NCBI GenBank assembly: GCA_966211455.1
Contig: CBIHNI010000005.1
Span: 62,001 to 126,000 of the forward strand
Origin: 21-14-0-10-47-8 sp966211455
Lineage (GTDB): Bacteria; Bdellovibrionota; Bdellovibrionia; Bdellovibrionales; Bdellovibrionaceae
Reading direction: 5' to 3'
DNA: 64,000 nucleotides
Shown here: piece after piece, positions 60,787 to 64,000 of the stretch
How positions within the stretch are numbered: position 1 is the first letter of the stretch
Layout: each line of letters opens with the position of its first letter
Translations under genes and position numbers: made by a program
Notes under the pieces: model-generated
Databases searched by the model: none
Seen by the model: the letters and a program-made list of their open reading frames with translations, nothing else
What the model was told of the DNA's origin: nothing

Positions 60787-61917
60787 ATGAAAGCATTCTT
60801 CCTTATTTCAATCCTATCCTGGTCGACCCTTTCCTTCGCAGCGAAGCCTTGGCCCAACCCTGAAAGTAAAGACTGCCATGGCCCTGTTGAATGCCGCTCG
60901 AAAGGAGATTTCGCAATCGAACGAGGTTTTGTCGACTTTGACGCTCGGACCTCTTTAAAAGAAGAAGCATTTGAAATTCGCGCTCCTTCGGTGGTGGTGA
61001 TGGGTCATTCAAGTTCCGCGTGGGACACCAGCCGAGCAACCGAAAGCTCCGTTCGCCAATTGATGACCGAGCTGCGAAAACGAAATTTGCCGATCGTTTA
61101 CCTCAGTCCTCAATACAAGATTGACGCCAGCAAAGAATTTTTGAATTAAGGAGACTTTGATTTTATTGGCGCAAGCGGAGGAGGCGAGCACAATCTTCGT
61201 CTTCCCGAAACCGAGACGGTTCTGATCTCGGGTGGTTACTATCATCTTTGCTTTTGCAATACGCTGGCTGATGTCCTTCATAATGTGAAACCAGATCAAA
61301 CGATGACCGTCGTCATGCCGCTTGAAACCGTCTACCTGGGAACACATACGGACATGAAAGAAATTTTCCCAGCTCTTTCCCAGTTTGAAGATTCAACGTC
61401 TCTTCGCCAACTGATGGATAAATCTCAATCCGCCTCTGACTTTAAAAAAGAACTGGCACGATCTGTTGCTGACTTCTTTGAACCAGTCAAAACAGACTTT
61501 TATAAAAATGGAGAACGAACCGAAAAAACGACAATGTGTCCGCATCAGGCGGCAATCAACAAACCTGTCGATCCAAAAGAGTTTTCGGTCGAAGTCTTTA
61601 TTCATGATTCAAAATCTGGGAAATCGAAAGAAAAAATCGCGTCCTTTGGACATGGAACTCGAAAGTTGAAACTTGTCTTTGCATCGGTCGATCTTGCCGG
61701 CCGTTATCTGGTCGACCAAGCAGGCCCCATCGTCGCCCAGTCTGTTCACTATGAATACAATGGGCCAGATGAGGATGACACACAGCACATCCTAAATCCG
61801 GCCAATTATTCCCGCATCGAAAGAATGGTCTATTCACGTCGCTTCGCAAAGCCAGCTTCGTCAGCCATGGCATCGCCTTCACATGAAAGCAATAGCTCTG
61901 CAACAGGCTCAAGATAA
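60787..61917 (+). pseudogene. Secreted-protein gene interrupted by one in-frame TAA codon
   Basis: From ATG 60787 (signal peptide MKAFFLISILSWSTLSFAAK) the frame is open to TAA at 61147-61149, after VYLSPQYKIDASKEFLN, and continues in the same frame, without another stop, as GDFDFIGASGGGEHNLRLPE to TAA at 61917. A GTG inside the downstream half (61285) is the only good internal start. The simplest reading is a single recent nonsense mutation splitting a 376-codon gene; readthrough, reinitiation (AAGGAG lies right after the stop) or a sequencing error are alternatives. Family unknown. Confidence 0.6.
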
Positions 61918-61959
61918 CGAGCCTGCCTCATCACACGAATCGATTTTGAATTTTAAAAA

Positions 61960-62637
61960 TTACTTTTTCCCCAAAACGGCGCGCACGTGTTTTTCGACGG
62001 TTTCAACGACCTGTTCGAAATCCATCGTTGTCGTATCGACCACGAAGGCGTTGTCGGGGACTTTCATCGGAGCGGCTTTGCGGGTGGAGTCCTGCAAGTC
62101 GCGCTGGTTTTGCACTTCGATCAAATCTTCGGCTGACAGGCCTTGCTCTTTAGCACGCCGTTCAGCGCGGCTTTCCGAGCGAGCGGTCAGATAAATTTTC
62201 ACTTCGGCGTCCGGAAAGACAACCGTGCCGCAGTCGCGGCCTTCGGCCACCAAACCGTCGGTGCGAGCTTGGCAATCACGCTGACCAGCCAAGAGGCTCG
62301 CGCGAACTTGGGGGAAGTGGCTGATTTTGCTGGCCACGTTGCCGACGTCTTCACGGCTGATTTCTTCGGTCACGTCTTCTTCGCCGAAATAAACATGCGT
62401 TTTGTATTCGGCCATTTCCACGCGCCATTGATCGCCACGAGAAAGGTCACTGAGAAGTTTTTCGTCTTGAAGATTCAGATCTAGGCGTTGAGCCGCGTAG
62501 GCAAGTCCACGGTAAAAAGCACCCGTCGAAACCCAATGCCAACCCAAACGGCGCGCCAATTCACGGCTGACCGAAGTTTTTCCAGAAGCTGCAGGCCCAT
62601 CAATTGTTACAACTCGTCCCATATCCAATTCACTCAT
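61960..62637 (-). CDS. cmk: Cytidylate kinase
   Basis: A 225-residue kinase phosphorylating CMP and dCMP. VVTIDGPAASGKTSVSRELA is the P-loop, VSTGAFYRGLAYAA follows, and DGLVAEGRDCGTVVFPDAEV with KIYLTARSESRAERRAKE complete the family signature. Start at 62637 or the in-frame 62622. Downstream of hisC in the same direction, 35 bases apart. Confidence 0.96.
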   Translation of the reverse strand: MSELDMGRVVTIDGPAASGKTSVSRELARRLGWHWVSTGAFYRGLAYAAQRLDLNLQDEKLLSDLSRGDQWRVEMAEYKTHVYFGEEDVTEEISREDVGNVASKISHFPQVRASLLAGQRDCQARTDGLVAEGRDCGTVVFPDAEVKIYLTARSESRAERRAKEQGLSAEDLIEVQNQRDLQDSTRKAAPMKVPDNAFVVDTTTMDFEQVVETVEKHVRAVLGKK

Positions 62638-62672
62638 TTCAAATCCGCTCGTGTTCTGCTTCGTTCAGCTCT

Positions 62673-63797
62673 TTATTTGATTGGCTTAATCTCACCCATT
62701 ACATCGCGAAGAGCCTGAATGGCCCGCTGGTTCTCGTGCGGAAGACCGACACTGAGACGCAGCTGTGTCTGAAAGCCGTAATTTTGAATCGGCCTTAAGA
62801 TCACTCCCCGTCGTAAAAGCGACTCATTAACCTCGCCCACATCGCGAAGAGTGTCAAACATGACGAAGTTCCCCTGCGATTCTATGTACGGGAGCCCCAT
62901 TTTTTTGAGCTCTTGGTAAAAATAATCCAATCCTTGCCAAGTCGCTTCACAGGTCTTTTTGATGAAATCATAGTCATCCAAAGCCGCGATGGCTGCGGCT
63001 TGCGCAAATTCGTTGACATTGAACGGAGTCCGCACCCGGTTGACCAAATCGATCGTCTCGGGCGGCGCCAGCATCACACCCACCCGCAGGCCCGCAAGCC
63101 CGTAGATTTTGGACAGGGTCTTTAAGACCACGATGTTTTTGTAAGTGCTCATGTAAGTCTGAGCCGACTGGTAATCCTTGGCGCGCACAAATTCGGTGTA
63201 AGCTTCGTCGAACACGATCAGCACGTCGTCGGAATTTCCGAACTCTTTTAAAAAAGTTTCGACTTCGGCTTTTGTGTTGTAACTGCCGGTCGGGTTGTTG
63301 GGGTTGGCGATAAACACCAGGCGGATCTTTTGGCTTTCCCGGTTTTTGCGCAAATGATCGGCCATGGCTTTCAGATCAAAGCGGAAATCCGCTGTCAGCG
63401 GCGTTCTTTGCACATGCACACGCGACGAACCCGCCCGAACCGAGTATGCGACAAAGGCCGCCTCGCTGGTCAGGATGGATTCTCGCGGTTCACAGTAAAT
63501 GCGAACCAACAGGTCGATCAGCTCGTCCGAACCATTCCCCACTGCAATGCGTTCGCGGGGGACTTTCCAGGTTTCCGAGATCTTTTGCACAAGTTCGAAG
63601 CATGATGCATCAGGATAGCGATGAGTTTGCGAAATCGCATCGATCAAAACCTTCTTCACTTTGTCCGAGATCCCCAAAGGGTTCTCATTACTGGCTAATT
63701 TGATAACATCCGAAATTCCGTACTCGCGTTGAGTCTCGGAAATCGGCTTCCCAGGCTTATAAGGCGTCAATTTAAGAATTTCTTCTGAGACTTTCAC
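62673..63797 (-). CDS. hisC: Histidinol-phosphate aminotransferase
   Basis: A 374-residue PLP enzyme of the aminotransferase I/II fold. Substrate loop IKLASNENPLGISDKVKK, PNNPTGSYN, and the PLP-binding Lys in VVLKTLSKIYGLAGLRVG; terminal LRLSVGLPHENQRAI is typical. Uses L-glutamate in the penultimate part of histidine synthesis. hisC next to cmk is seen in several delta-related genomes. Confidence 0.95.
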   Translation of the reverse strand: MKVSEEILKLTPYKPGKPISETQREYGISDVIKLASNENPLGISDKVKKVLIDAISQTHRYPDASCFELVQKISETWKVPRERIAVGNGSDELIDLLVRIYCEPRESILTSEAAFVAYSVRAGSSRVHVQRTPLTADFRFDLKAMADHLRKNRESQKIRLVFIANPNNPTGSYNTKAEVETFLKEFGNSDDVLIVFDEAYTEFVRAKDYQSAQTYMSTYKNIVVLKTLSKIYGLAGLRVGVMLAPPETIDLVNRVRTPFNVNEFAQAAAIAALDDYDFIKKTCEATWQGLDYFYQELKKMGLPYIESQGNFVMFDTLRDVGEVNESLLRRGVILRPIQNYGFQTQLRLSVGLPHENQRAIQALRDVMGEIKPIK

Positions 63798-63847
63798 AGA
63801 CAGTCCTTGATGTTAAGAATTCCTTTATCTAATATCTTTCGAAGTGC

Positions 63848-63952
63848 AGGGCATTTGAGAAATGAGCTAAACCGAGGCGCGACCGAGGAGAGCGTGCTGA
63901 TAGCACGCCGACGACCGAGCAACGACGGGTTAGGTCATTTCTTAAAGGCCCT
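63848..63952. repeat. Long imperfect hairpin with an inner perfect stem
   Basis: Arms of 26 bases (63848-63873, and 63927-63952) match at 22 positions, for example AGAAATGAGCTAAACC against GGGTTAGGTCATTTCT. A second perfect stem GCGTGCT-GAT-AGCACGC (63892-63908) sits inside. Two direct repeats like GCGACCGAGG and ACGACCGAGC flank the inner stem. It is upstream of hisC, outside its coding region. Its relation to elements A-E is not established. Confidence 0.6.
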
Positions 63953-64000
63953 TATTTGTAGCTTTAATTTCAATCGAATCAAGCAGAAACTGAAATCCTG

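Noticed and set aside
61147..61149. Selenocysteine or programmed recoding at the in-frame stop
   Set aside because: The codon is TAA, not TGA, and no recoding signal is visible; nonsense mutation is simpler.
1..64000. tRNA or rRNA genes
   Set aside because: I saw no convincing cloverleaf or rRNA segment by eye, but a tRNA scan would be decisive and I could not run it.

Overview
The window looks like a chromosomal segment of a Bdellovibrionota bacterium (Bdellovibrio or a close relative). GC is moderate, gene density is high, and it carries two TIGR02147-family proteins, a family best known from Bdellovibrio and Fibrobacter. Many genes encode exported proteins, lipoproteins, small outer-membrane barrels and secreted or membrane peptidases (subtilisin, clostripain, paired M16, rhomboid, SppA). 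The taxon call is inference from gene content; no rRNA is present to settle it, and I found no tRNA or CRISPR array.

Layout. 1-3.3 kb: 5' part of a subtilisin-like protease, a DUF502 membrane protein and a 468-residue conserved unknown. 3.6-7.6 kb: patchy AT-rich accessory genes (an unknown, a small membrane protein, a HEPN-like protein) around an M17 leucyl aminopeptidase. 7.6-12.6 kb: an OmpA-family protein, a TIGR02147 regulator, and a DUF3299/ABC exporter-type operon. 12.6-27 kb: hisS, an Lgt-like protein, an acyl desaturase, barrels, an RsmB-type methyltransferase, an nrdR-nusB-unknown-unknown-ppsR operon, a lipoprotein and a LysR regulator. 27-46 kb: an M16 peptidase pair, fliL, an L,D-transpeptidase, rhomboid, HIT, sppA, proBA, a helicase, an RluA-type synthase, slyX, rpsA and hflX. 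46-54 kb: a MoxR/DUF58/transglutaminase operon, a clostripain, divergent msrP and msrQ, and a Y1 (REP-associated) transposase. 54-62 kb: lineage-specific secreted proteins, a TIGR02147 regulator, a HEPN/BolA-like pair, one gene broken by a nonsense codon and one decayed paralogue fragment. 62-64 kb: cmk and hisC.

The most unusual content is non-coding. Four related palindromic elements (about 13946-14454, 27051-27583, 17694-17903 and 43812-44142) have nested terminal inverted repeats, GGCC-tipped hairpins near both ends and, in three of them, very long CCTCAG...CTGAGG hairpins in the middle. Hairpin sequences differ between copies while base pairing is kept by compensatory changes, so the folded structure appears to be what is maintained. 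Three copies, and a stand-alone hairpin of the same style at 32282-32323, lie between convergent genes. A RAYT-type Y1 transposase at 53642-54241 is a possible but unproven mobiliser. The two longest copies are inverted relative to each other and bracket about 12.6 kb.

Other points: an Lgt homologue lacking the catalytic-site His; an M16 pair in which only one partner keeps HxxEH; a short palindrome (GTCTCAAAATGAGAC and near matches) at five places, three of them between genes; and a HEPN protein co-encoded with a BolA-like protein.
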